From: Maniola hyperantus
Lineage: Eukaryota; Arthropoda; Insecta; Lepidoptera; Nymphalidae
Assembly (NCBI RefSeq): GCF_902806685.2
Contig: NC_048549.1
Coordinates: 12,479,594 to 12,543,593, forward strand
Length of the DNA stretch: 64,000 nt
Reading direction: 5' to 3'
A program made the translations under genes and the position numbers. The notes under the pieces are model-generated. The model had not been told where the DNA came from. It worked only from the letters and a program-made list of their open reading frames with translations, and did not search any database. Position 1 is the first letter of the stretch; each line of letters starts with the position of its first letter. This document shows positions 1 through 9,158 of this stretch, piece after piece.

Positions 1-374
1 TCAGCTAAGCGATCCAGCCAATGAGAGCAGAGCGCCTGAATCGCGCTTGCGAAGTTTTTTCCGTTTAGTGATATATATACGCTGTAGCTTCATAGTACAT
101 TGGGAGTCTCTGCTACACGGGAAACCGGTAGTGGTGACGAGCCGGTTTAAGTCGTCACCAATCCGTATATTTGTAGCCTATTGGCTACATGTACTGGATG
201 TTATCTAATAATGAAAAATGATAAAATGAATATAAAAACCAATACAATACTGTAAAATCAAAAATTGAGAAACTTCTCTCACACACACCGAAGTAGCAAC
301 TTTGACTTCCTTTTGTTTATTTAGCAAAATTTTTACAAGGTCATTCGAAAAGTCTTAATTCTGAAGGGATTATA
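1..374. other. Unannotated AT-rich sequence
   Basis: No gene or known repeat recognised. A short imperfect inverted repeat (TGGTGACGA / TCGTCACCA) lies near 132-160. Confidence 0.5.
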
Positions 375-520
375 AAGCCTCAGCTGATGACAGAAGGGCT
401 GGCTCATTTTTTACGCAACGGATCAGTCTGGCTGTCCAGCGCGGAAATGCAGCCAGTATTCTTGGCACCATTCCACGCGGGCATTCACTTCAGGGGCAGA
501 TAAGAGTTAACGTCGCGTAG
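375..520 (+). pseudogene. C-terminal fragment of a retroelement-like ORF
   Basis: One frame reads without a stop for about 48 codons to TAG at 518-520 and includes the segments FFTQRISLAVQRGNAASILG and TIPRGHS. The QRISLAVQRGNAAS string resembles C-terminal ends of reverse-transcriptase ORFs that recur in lepidopteran genomes, but this is from memory and the clade is not resolved. No upstream RT domain is present, so this is a truncated remnant. A fossil host exon is the alternative. Confidence 0.4.
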
Positions 521-726
521 TGTGATAACATGCGTGGGTTCTGGGTGCTTTGTCGTTAATTTCTTACTGATTCAATTATTTTTCGGACTTTTGCGAGTCT
601 GAGGTAAAACCTTACATTTACTGAGTACAGTTAGTAAAAGGACGAAGTTAACGATTTATCATCTATCACAGAACAATTCGTGGTTATATTGTGAAAAATT
701 TACAGTCCGTAAAAATGACTCCTCAT

Positions 727-836
727 GCGCCATTGTAACTCTAGTCTCTATGGGTCAACTGTCGTGTCAAAAGTACAGTTCACCTTTGAAATAAGGACTA
801 AAATCGTTCTTTTGACATAAAAAGTTAAAATGGCGC
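727..836. repeat. Short TIR element (family G), copy 1
   Basis: Ends are inverted (GCGCCATTGTAACT at left, AGTTAAAATGGCGC at right). The interior TGTCAAAAGTAC / TCTTTTGACAT and the line 'GTTCACCTTTGAAATAAGGAC' recur at 26281-26430 and partly at 29664-29735. Non-autonomous MITE-like element. Confidence 0.6.
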
Positions 837-2117
837 GTTAGGCGTCATTTTTTACGCATTATAGGTACAAGGCTTTTACACATTTCAGAGGTGTCACATG
901 TTGGTGATTGAGTGTAATCAGTCATCTTATCTGATTAGGCTTGAGGCTAACTTTCCAAGTTTACATTTTGTCACACAGGTATACCTACAATCTGGTATTC
1001 ATTACTTTCACAGAGTACTTACCTATATGTGTCAAGTATTCTCGCCTCCGACTTTAAATTGAATCTGGTGACCTTAACTTACTGCTCAAAGCTTTCAAAT
1101 AAACATGTGTAATTAATTGTAGTTCACCAAGCGACAGAAAATTTATTGAATTTGAATCGGCTTTTTTAATAATCTGATGCTATAAAAACTAGCATTAGTA
1201 TAACTTAAATATAAAACTACTTTTACAAATCTAGCTTTATAAATCTATCTTTAGAAATTTCCCCAGCAAGTTTGATAAGTAACTGGAACAAGTTGAAATA
1301 GTCTAAAATAGTTTGTCGTAAAACATATGTTCTAAGATACCTAAATCTAAGAAATCAAGGCATCAACTTATAAATAACAAAATATTTAAACAAGAAAATA
1401 TTTAAATTTTAACTATAGTATACACTTGGACGATACATACTTAACTTATATTTTAGTTTTTTTTAAACCATACGAGGAGAAACTGATAAACATTATCCAC
1501 TAAAACACTATCTACACAGATTTAAAATTAAATACAGTCCAGCGCAGCGTGCAAATTTAATTCGGAATTAGAAGAAGGCGTAGCACACACTGACAAACTG
1601 TCCGGGGTTCGGAAAATTTAGGAAAGATTTAAAGATAGAATTAGGAATAAATGTAAAAAAGATACATTAAATAGTTTAATAAGTGATACATTAACAAGAT
1701 GCAAATTGATCAAATTTCGTACGCGTATAGCTAAAGAAATAATACAGGACAATAACATCTCTTCAAAATGCTGCTTTTGCTGGTTTTATCATTCCAGTAC
1801 CGAACACCAATTTCGCTCCATTTATAACCCACATAAATCAAATCGCTCTCACAATATACGTTTCATTGCATTACCGATGTCCTCCTTGATTTAGTAGTGT
1901 AAACATGTCAATTTGTAAAGTTTGAACTTCGATCACATCGACAAGATACGTCGACCAATCACTTCGTTGTCCGTACGTTGTTTATGAGGTGGTTTTGCAT
2001 TTTGTCGGGTTATAAATTTGGAACTTAAGCTACACTTTGCACGGGCATAGAATAAATAAATCAGTAAGGCCATTGTTTTATTTTCACTATGGCTGATTCA
2101 TATAATAAAAACGTGTA
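837..2117. other. Unannotated AT-rich sequence
   Basis: About 1.3 kb with no gene or confident repeat. The open frame at 1706-1894 (62 codons) has no recognisable product and is treated as chance. Confidence 0.5.
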
Positions 2118-2304
2118 TCTTCTCATAATGAGATGAGCATAATCCACCAAGTCAGTGAAATGCAAATGGACAGAATTCACACACCTTTCAGAATATTATG
2201 GAGAACTCTCAGGTAAGCAGGTTACTGCACTATGTTTTGCAACGCACAAGATAAGAACCCGGAGTCACCTTATAACGTAACGTGTTAACCACTAAGATAT
2301 CACC
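2118..2304 (-). mobile_element. SINE-B, reverse orientation, degraded
   Basis: On the minus strand it starts with GGTGATATCTTAGTGGTTAACACG, an A-box-like tRNA head, and continues into the family body (GAGAGTTCTCCATAATATTCTGAAAGGTGTG). The head is comparable to the full copies at 4635 and 32981; the TGATCATGATGATG tail is missing. Confidence 0.65.
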
Positions 2305-2312
2305 ATTTTTAA

Positions 2313-2515
2313 TCTAAATATATAAAACGAAAAGGTGACTGACTGACTGATATATCAACGCACAGCTGAAACTACTGGACGGATCGGGCTGAAATTTGGC
2401 ATACACATAGCTATTATGACGTAGACATCCGCTAAGAAAGGATTTTTGAAAATTCAGTAAAATAGAGTTCAAAATTTGTGTAGTCCACGCGGACGAAGTC
2501 GTGGGCATATCCTAG
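2313..2515 (+). mobile_element. Helitron family F1, full-length non-autonomous copy
   Basis: Begins TCTAAATATATAAAACGAAAAGG, has a short GACT repeat, and ends with the hairpin CGCGGACGAAGTCGTG followed by CTAG. The flanks are A on the left and T on the right, the A|T insertion expected of Helitrons with no target duplication. No ORF, so mobilised in trans. Confidence 0.8.
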
Positions 2516-2934
2516 TAATATACAAATTCAAAGCCAAAATAAGTACCAATTTGATTGTCAATAATAATTTTTGATTAAGTAAGATTGAAGTAAAACACCC
2601 ACTCATTAGCACGTGTAGGTAGCAGAGCTAGGACATTAACATCTCTATTCAAATCACGAGTTAAACGCTACGCTGGTCTCCATAAAAAAAAACCAAATCG
2701 CATTAGTTTTGTTCACTTACCTCGATGGATATCATACGTAAAATGGCTCCAATTAATTACGTCGCTATCGTACCCGCGTAATTTCACCCGCAATTAAAAT
2801 GTAATTTGCGTCACTACAGAAACATTTTACGTAGACGCTTCAATTTACAGAAATGGATCGACAGGACACGCGAGGGACGAAATTACACTTTCGAGTTCAT
2901 CAATGGAATGAAACATTGATACAATCTATACTTC
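2516..2934. other. Unannotated sequence
   Basis: No gene or repeat recognised. Confidence 0.5.
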
Positions 2935-3115
2935 TGCTTCTTCTTCTCGCAGCAGTTCTCCAGCTGTGAAGATCGTGGGCCATGGTTCCCTCCAAAAAAT
3001 CACATCCTTCACGATGTTGCCCCATTTCTCTCTTTAAGAGGCCGTGTGGAAGGCATTGCGTAAGGTGTTGTTGACCGCTTCTTTTATCCAGTCAGGCCGA
3101 CGTCTCGGGCTTCGT
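2935..3115 (-). pseudogene. Remnant of a LINE ORF C-terminus (RTE-like)
   Basis: The minus strand, with stops, reads RRPDWIKEAVNNTLRNAFHT and then REKWGNIVKDVIF. The spacing of the arginine-rich PRRRPDWI segment and the REKW motif resembles the degraded C-terminal tail of lepidopteran RTE-like ORF2 proteins. Weak; only the C-terminus is visible and it is broken. Confidence 0.35.
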
Positions 3116-3204
3116 CCGCGTAAACAATAGTACAACAAACAATATAGTTTTTGAATAATCTAGTGCTCCATCACAAAGGTCGTTGGTATATTTAACTTAG
3201 CCTA

Positions 3205-3345
3205 CGACAAGCTCCTCGTAGCTTTAGTTTTAAGTTTGCGTAATAATTATCACCACTATATTATCTTACAAATCCAACAACTGACAATCAAAAAGAGTCA
3301 AAATCAAAAATTATTTGAATTTGAATCAAGCCTCATTTTTAAGGC
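3205..3345 (+). repeat. LINE-type 3' tail (family T)
   Basis: Contains CTCGTAGCTTTAGTTTTAAG, ATTATCACCACTATATT and an ATTTGAATTTGAAT tail. The same series recurs at 22865-23030 and 23400-23570, where it ends in TTTGACTTTGACTT. This fits the 3' end of a retroposon with a short-repeat tail; no coding part is present. Confidence 0.5.
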
Positions 3346-3379
3346 AACTTTATAAATTGCGAGTCGAATTGGCATCAAT

Positions 3380-3602
3380 ATATTATATAAAAAAGGAAAA
3401 GGTTGATTTACTAACGCATAAGCTCAAACTCTGAAAGGATTGGGCTGAAAATTTTCATGCATATAGCTATTATGACGTAGACATCAAGCAAGGATTTTTG
3501 AAAATTCAACCCCTAAGGGACTAAAATAGGGGATTGAAATTTGTTTAGTCCACGCTGACGAAGTCACGAGCCTTATGCTCGTGACTTCGTCAGCGTGGAC
3601 TA
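3380..3602 (+). mobile_element. Helitron F1 copy ending in a perfect palindrome
   Basis: The body matches F1 (AAAAAGGAAAAGG start, ATAGCTATTATGACGTAGAC, AAGGATTTTTGAAAATTCAA). Instead of ending in the usual GAGCATAAGCTAG, the last 26 bases (3546-3571) are followed by CTTAT and then their exact reverse complement (3577-3602). The loop CTTAT is itself the complement of the missing ATAAG of the normal end. Confidence 0.7.
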
Positions 3603-3857
3603 CTTATCTATAAGTGTTTATTGATTTACGATTAAATGAAGTTAAATATCTGTTATCATTTAGTCTGTGATACAGTTACGCAGTTCTGGGAAGGGCGGTC
3701 GACTGGCGGCGTACGTTTATACTGGCTTAATGAGCGTACTCCGGCAAAAAAGTTTCGGATATCTTTTTTGGGGTCACCTACGGGAATTGAAGTTGCGAAT
3801 TTCTGAGAACTGAACAGTCTAGTTTAACGGTATTGGGTCTTAGATTGGGTTTTATCC
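3603..3857. other. Unannotated spacer
   Basis: Nothing recognised. Confidence 0.4.
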
Positions 3858-4165
3858 TGTTCCCGAAAAGTTAGAGGCGCCTTCGAACCTCCCGATTGGA
3901 AGCGGACGTCTTCACCACTAAGCTATAACTTTTCGGAAATATCGCACTTGCTTTAACGGTGAAGGAAAACATCGTGTATGCCTGAGAGTTCTCCTTATAA
4001 TCTCCTTTTTTATTTTTTTTATTTTAATTTTAAAGGTGTGTGAAGTGTGCCAATCTGCACTTGGCCAGCGTGTTAGACATGGCCTTAGCGCTTCTCACTC
4101 TGAGAGGAGACCCGTTCTCTGTAGTGAGCCGGCGACGGGTTGATCATGATGATGATGGTGATATT
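3858..4165 (+). mobile_element. SINE-B with an inverted tRNA-like head
   Basis: The body (CACTTGCTTTAACGGTGAAGG, GAGAGTTCTCC, GGTGTGTGAAGTGTGCC, CCGGCGACGGGTTGATCATG, then GATGATG) is in plus orientation. The head, with TTCGAACCTCCCG and CACCACTAAGCTAT, lies on the minus strand at about 3862-3932. The two parts meet at inverted copies of CCGAAAAGTT, so the head has been flipped relative to the body. Confidence 0.65.
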
Positions 4166-4634
4166 TAAAAACAATATTATCGAAGCGATAATTCTAGTAA
4201 TAGTATTAACAAAGTACTGTTAACAGCATTTTAAGAACTATTACCTACCTCAACATAAATATTTATATTGCTCATTTTGTTACAAATTGATTGGACAAGC
4301 CTTGAAATGGCATTTAATTAAAATACTTAATAGAATAACTAGTTTTCGTATAACATTGATTATTAGAGACACTTAGACCCGACGCGCCACACTTTAATCT
4401 ATCGAAACATTTATTAATAAAAAATTAAGTACCCAAAGTTATTTGATACTCAAATCACCGTAATCAAAAATTACGTAAAGCACTGGTATTTAATACCTAA
4501 ACTAAATCTAGATTTAAAATAAACGCCTTGATTGAATAATGCAAGCGACCATTCTAATTTTTATTACGTAACTTAGAATTTTATGTACCTACTTACATGG
4601 GTAATATATTACTCAATTGGCATATTAAAATACC
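4166..4634. other. Unannotated AT-rich sequence
   Basis: No gene or confident repeat. Confidence 0.5.
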
Positions 4635-4870
4635 GTGATAGCCCATAGCGGTTAAGACGTCTGCCTCCTATATGGTAGGTTGGGGGTTCGATCCCGGGCA
4701 CGCACCTCTAACTTTTCGGAGTTATGTGCGTTTTAAGAAATTACTTAAACGTCACTTGCTTTAACGGTGAATGTAAAACATCGCGAGGAAACCATACTGT
4801 TTCCACGAGTTTTCCATAATGTTTTCAAAGTGAGTGAAGTCTGCCAATCCGCACTTCTCATCCCATCTGC
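4635..4870 (+). mobile_element. SINE-B, near full-length
   Basis: tRNA-derived head: A-box-like GTGATAGCCCATAGCGGTTAAG at 4635, and B-box GGTTCGATCCC at 4685-4695. The shared body follows (CTCTAACTTTTCGGAGTTATG, ACTTGCTTTAACGGTGAATG, GTCTGCCAATCCGCACTT). The internal RNA polymerase III promoter is inferred from the boxes. The GATGATG tail is missing here. Confidence 0.75.
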
Positions 4871-4900
4871 TATTTTGCAGTCTTCTTCAGTCTAAATTAT

Positions 4901-5045
4901 AGCCTCAATAGCTCAACGGAGGAGCGGACTGTCGAAAGGTTGCCGGTTCGAACCCCACCCGTTGCACTATAATTGTCGTACCTACTCCTAGCACAAGCTT
5001 AACGCTTAGTTAAAGGGGAAAGGGGAATATTAGTCAGCAATTAAC
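4901..5045 (+). mobile_element. SINE-C, second tRNA-headed family
   Basis: Begins AGCCTCAATAGCTCAACGG (A box) with B box GGTTCGAACCCC at 4945-4956, followed by TTGCACTATAATTGTCGTAC, TCCTAGCACAAGC and a purine-rich GGGGAAAGGGGAATATTAGTC stretch. Not a tRNA gene: the region between the boxes does not fold into the anticodon arm of a standard tRNA. A fragment of the same head lies at about 51194-51217. Confidence 0.65.
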
Positions 5046-5154
5046 TTGGCTAATCTATGTGCTGTTCAATTAATTAAACTCAATAATTTTCACAATAATT
5101 GCTTCAAATTAAAATTAATCATTTGAAAGGTGCTTTTTTCCATTTAGGCCTGGC

Positions 5155-5280
5155 GTCCACTAAAGCGGTGATATGTTTAGCAAACTAATCAGATTATTAT
5201 TGATGGTAGACGTGAAAAAATTATCACCTCATCTATCAATAATCTGATTGGTCTGCTAAACATATCTCTGTTCTACTTGC
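5155..5280. repeat. Foldback MITE
   Basis: Arms run from TGATATGTTTAGCAAACTAATC to GATTGGTCTGCTAAACATAT, with AATCAGATTATTATTGAT / ATCAATAATCTGATT inside. A related AATCAGATTAT core occurs in the TIR element at 47966-48157. Confidence 0.6.
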
Positions 5281-5437
5281 CTTTGGGTGGCCTTTGTCCA
5301 AAAAATATCTGTCAAGAATTAGCATTCTAAAAATCGATCTGACGCACACTGCGTCTAATGAAATCATTATCATCATGATCGCCCATCGCCTATCATTCAT
5401 CATGCATATACTTAATCATCATTGCCTAATATTCTTT

Positions 5438-5841
5438 AAAAAAAACCGGCCAAGTGCGAGTCAGGCTCGCGCAATGAGGGTTCCGTATTACAGTCGTATT
5501 TTTTCGAATGTACATGTAAATCTGTTTTAGAATGTACAGGTGAAGACCTTTCGCATGATACCCCACTTGATATAGTTATCTCACTTCGAAAGTTGAAAAT
5601 ACCAATTATTAGTTCATGACCACAATTTAATTTTTTTTGTGTGATCTAACCCTAAATTCACGGTTTTCAGATTTTTCCCCAAATGTCAGGTATAAAATCT
5701 ACCTACCTTCCAAATTTCATGATTCTAGGTCAACGGGAAGTACCCTGTAGGTTTCTTGACAGACAGACGGACAGACAGACAGACAACAAAGTGATCCTAT
5801 AAGGGTTCCGTTTTTCCTTTTGAGGTACGGAACCCTAAAAA
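5438..5841 (+). repeat. Dispersed repeat D, copy 1
   Basis: Runs from AAAAACCGGCCAAGTGCGAG to GAGGTACGGAACCCTAAAAA, with CTAGGTCAACGGGAAGTACC and a GACAGACAGACGGACAGACA microsatellite near the end. In this window I use the CCGGCCAAGTGCGAG end as the start. About 400 bp, non-coding, present in at least eight copies here. It resembles the microsatellite-associated interspersed elements known in Lepidoptera; its transposition class is not settled by this sequence. Confidence 0.7.
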
Positions 5842-6690
5842 TGCAGTCCATCTGTACCTATAAATCCTAATCAACCACGGGCGCTCTAGGGTATATGTAT
5901 CTCACTGTATGTACGTATTTGTGTTGCGCTGATACTTTAAATTCATCTATACAGCGATCGCACGCTACACTGTATGCCTCAGAAGGTGCTTAATAGAAGC
6001 CAGACCATTTTTTACCTAATTTAAAATTTTAAACACCTCTAATGTCATAATGAATAGTTGCCAATTGCTTTGCTCCGGAATTAAAATCTTGCAACACGTT
6101 ATTAAGAATTAGGGTTGCCACAATCAAAATCACTATGTTAACTACCTCAATAATACATTATTTATGCATAATTTTCAGTTTAAATGAAAATTAATGGTGA
6201 CCATTATAAAAAACATGGTCCTATACATAAAAAATAGATTAGTTTAATCAATGATAATTTTATGAGACATGTAATTAATAAATGTCAATTAAATATAAAA
6301 TATCAATAAATTAAATCATATTAAATTTTTATATCACCCAGTTAAACTTTTATAATACAAATATAAATGTCAGGGATTTTATAATTACTCTAAAATATGC
6401 ATTAAATGCGCAGTAAGAGACATTAACAGATTATTTATTTATAGAACTTCTTATGTATGAACAACGTAATCGTGTTCATGCGTGCAACGTGCAATAGTAT
6501 TATATTGTACAGACAAAAATATTGTCCTCCTCGTTCTGAGAGGGTGTATTCAAAAGGGACAATTCAAAAGCATTGTAAAAGTTCACTTGAATAAAAATAT
6601 ATTCTGTTCTATTGGGTCGTCGATGAGTTGAGATGATGATGATGACTGATGATTTTATACAACTGTTTTAAACAGTTGAATCAAATACTT
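5842..6690. other. Unannotated AT-rich sequence
   Basis: No gene recognised. A GATGATGATGATGACTGATG run at 6628-6650 looks like an isolated SINE-B tail. Confidence 0.5.
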
Positions 6691-6694
6691 TTGA

Positions 6695-6850
6695 CGATTT
6701 TTAGGGTTCCGTACCCAAAAGGTATAGCGGGACCCTATTACTAAGACTCCGCTGTCTGACACAGTCTGGTATCTCATGAACCGTGATAGACAATTGAAAT
6801 TTTCACAGATGATGTATTCTGTTACCGCTATAACAACAAATACTAAAAAA
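6695..6850 (-). repeat. Dispersed repeat E (sister of D), partial
   Basis: Starts TTAGGGTTCCGTACCCAAAAGG and contains GGGACCCTATTACTAAGACTC and AATTTTCACAGATGATGTATTCTG. These correspond in reverse to the copies at 13008-13275 and 38680-38976. Truncated before the CCGGCCAAGTGCGAG end. Confidence 0.6.
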
Positions 6851-7330
6851 TAGAATAGAATAAATATTTAAGGGGGCTCCCATACAACAAATGTGTTTTT
6901 TTTTTGCTGTTTTTATAGATAATACAACTGTTTTTTTAAGATTTGAGTCAAATACTTTATACTTTTTGCCAACCCTGTGAAACTTACACGGCTGATTGGT
7001 AATTGTAAATACAAACATGTATGTACTTGTCATTGATTACCATTTTTGTAAGTTTTAACGTTACTTTATCACCACAACTAAACAGCCACCATTTCCACGG
7101 TTTGGCTGAAAAAAACTTATTTAACACGAAAAATTCTAAAAGTTTTAAGTGATACTGTGCTATGGTCATAATAAAAATAATGGCCGGGCTGTTGTTGATG
7201 AAGTTCTCAAATGGGACGATTTTTTCGAATTTAATTCACAATATATATCTAGATAATATCATCATACCTTAACTATGAAAATTTTTCATTAATTATAGCC
7301 TATATTTTTTAAGATAACCCCTCTGTCTAT
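6851..7330. other. Unannotated AT-rich sequence
   Basis: Low-complexity T runs; nothing recognised. Confidence 0.4.
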
Positions 7331-7498
7331 TAGACATCCGTTCAGTAGTGTGAGTGGGCTGAAATTTGGCATGCAGATAGCTATTATAACGTAGGCATCC
7401 GCTACGAAAGGATTTTTAAAAATTCAACACCTAAGGGGGTGAAATAAGGGTTTGAAATTTGTGTAGTCCTCGCGGACGAAGTCGCGAGCATATGCTAG
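7331..7498 (+). mobile_element. Helitron F1, 5'-truncated
   Basis: Keeps GGGCTGAAATTTGGCATGC, CCGCTACGAAAGGATTTTTA, GGTTTGAAATTTGTGTAGTC, the hairpin CGCGGACGAAGTCGCG, then GAGCATATGCTAG and a flanking T. The TCTAAATATA start is missing. Confidence 0.75.
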
Positions 7499-8129
7499 TT
7501 ATTAATGATAGTAATTCCATTAGGTACTACAGCTAAAAGTATCTATTAATTCATGATTAAAAAGAAATTGTCTATTACTTATACAATACTTCTGAGTTGA
7601 CTGCAGAAATCTGGAAATAGATTGAGAATAAGCTTTTCTTAACGGCGGTTAAGCTTTTAAAAAGCAGATCCACTGGCCTCTCGTCTGTTACGGTAACAAC
7701 ATAATTACCATAACTCACTTAAGGTATTCCATTACTTAGCAAAATGTAATCCGTAAAAAACTTCGATATTACCAGCCGTGGCTACGAAGCTTACCGATTT
7801 AATTAATATGCTAATAACAAGCAAAAAGTCACGAAACACCGCTAGATTAAAGTATTTATCCAAGCAGAAATATTTAGAAAGGTTACCCCATAACTTCTGT
7901 TTAAAATATAACGCTTAAATGGTTTTTTTTTAATTTACATAATCTATGAGCACGGATAAAGATCGTTATTTTGCATGTAGATTACAGATTACTAACCATA
8001 ATAAAAAAATCATTTTTTTCATTTCCTTTGTTTCTTAAGATCTTTTACTTTTTCTGTTAAATCCGAACACAAAACACGACTATTTTTAAAAATTAGGGCT
8101 CATAACTCATAAGAACAGCTCAGAGTCGC
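7499..8129. other. Unannotated AT-rich sequence
   Basis: Nothing recognised. Confidence 0.5.
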
Positions 8130-8530
8130 TAAGCGGACGGTCGATGCAGAAAGCTACACTTGGAGTTTCCTTGGAGAGTCTACGTGATCAAATCAGAAAT
8201 AAGGAGATCCGTATGAGAACTAGGGTAAACCGTAGTTAGCAGGTTGCGAAGCTGAAGTCACGTAGTGATTATATGTATACTCTTTGGCTGAAGTGGCAAT
8301 GGGCAGGGCATATAGCTTGGAAAACAGATACTTAGACTTTACGGGGTCCTAAGGAGCTGGAATGGCGACCTTGCATCGGAAAGCGCAGCGTTGGAAGACC
8401 CCCGACTAAGTGTACGGACCGCTGACCGGAGCCGCTGGATTCAAGCAGCGCAAGGTCGTAGTTTGTGGAAGTCCCTACTAGAGACCTATGTCTACCAGTC
8501 ATGGACGTCTATCAGTTCATGATGATAAAG
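8130..8530 (+). pseudogene. RTE-type LINE, 3' end of ORF2 (broken)
   Basis: With frameshifts and stops this follows the C-terminal tail seen in several copies of this window: a KWQWAGH-like segment (AAGTGGCAATGGGCAGGGCA), LEWRPxxGKRSVGRP-like (GGAATGGCGACC...GGAAAGCGCAGCGTTGGAAGAC), then WKS/LETYV-like and a TCATGATGAT 3' end. Lepidopteran RTE elements end in this tail followed by short ATGATG repeats. No RT catalytic motifs remain, so it is a dead 5'-truncated insertion. A 3' portion of the family recurs at 10779, 25625, 27415, 43640 and 54770. Confidence 0.6.
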
Positions 8531-9090
8531 AATCAAAAGTTAACAGTGTAAACGCCATGTAATATGTCTATGGTATATAATGTGACAGTGATGTAGGTAT
8601 ATAAGTATACTAAGCAAACTGGACGCAAAACTTTCCATGGAATGCACGAAAGAAACCGTATCAAAAGTATTTATTCATGACATGTTAATGTGTATCACAC
8701 CGGATCATAATTAATGCAGAGACGAGGAACATAATAATATTTTATATTCACGGCAAATATGACTGATGAGGTGGGCCCAGAATTCGTACTGCAGATGTTC
8801 TCCGTCCCTCTTTATCGCCCAATGTTGGAGGGAGACGGGGAAGGGAGGAATTCGTGAGGTCTTTGAAACTTGGGCACAGGTGAAATGCATTCAACTGTAC
8901 CAATTAGGATGTATGCGCACTGTTGTTTGAGTATTGTTTATCCTTAGAATAAAAATTAGATAAGTTTTCAAATGCTACACAGATTCGTATCTGCTAAATA
9001 AAATGTTAGTAAATAAGTTAATTGATGTTAGTAACAGAGGAGGCGTACCAAGATTCTATTAGAATTTCATTAGCCTAATACAGTAATGAA
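8531..9090. other. Unannotated sequence
   Basis: No gene or confident repeat. A GGGAGACGGGGAAGGGAGG purine-rich stretch is at about 8830-8850. Confidence 0.4.
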
Positions 9091-9158
9091 GAAGTAAGGA
9101 GATCCTGGGATCTCCTTACTTCTACTCTGGTTGATCTGGATCAACCAGAGTAGAAGTA
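9091..9158. repeat. Two overlapping short-loop palindromes
   Basis: Arms 9091-9105 and 9108-9122 are exact complements (15 bp) around TG. Arms 9117-9136 and 9139-9158 are exact complements (20 bp), also around TG. The two overlap by six bases, and the second runs directly into the 5'-truncated LINE. Confidence 0.9.

Noticed and set aside
4635..4700. Possible tRNA gene at the GGTTCGATCCC box
   Set aside because: The A and B boxes are present, but the sequence continues into a shared SINE body and the head recurs at 32981; no tRNA cloverleaf or discriminator end is visible.
4901..4975. Possible tRNA gene with GGTTCGAACCCC
   Set aside because: Same reason: SINE-C head with no cloverleaf, and a recurring fragment at 51194.
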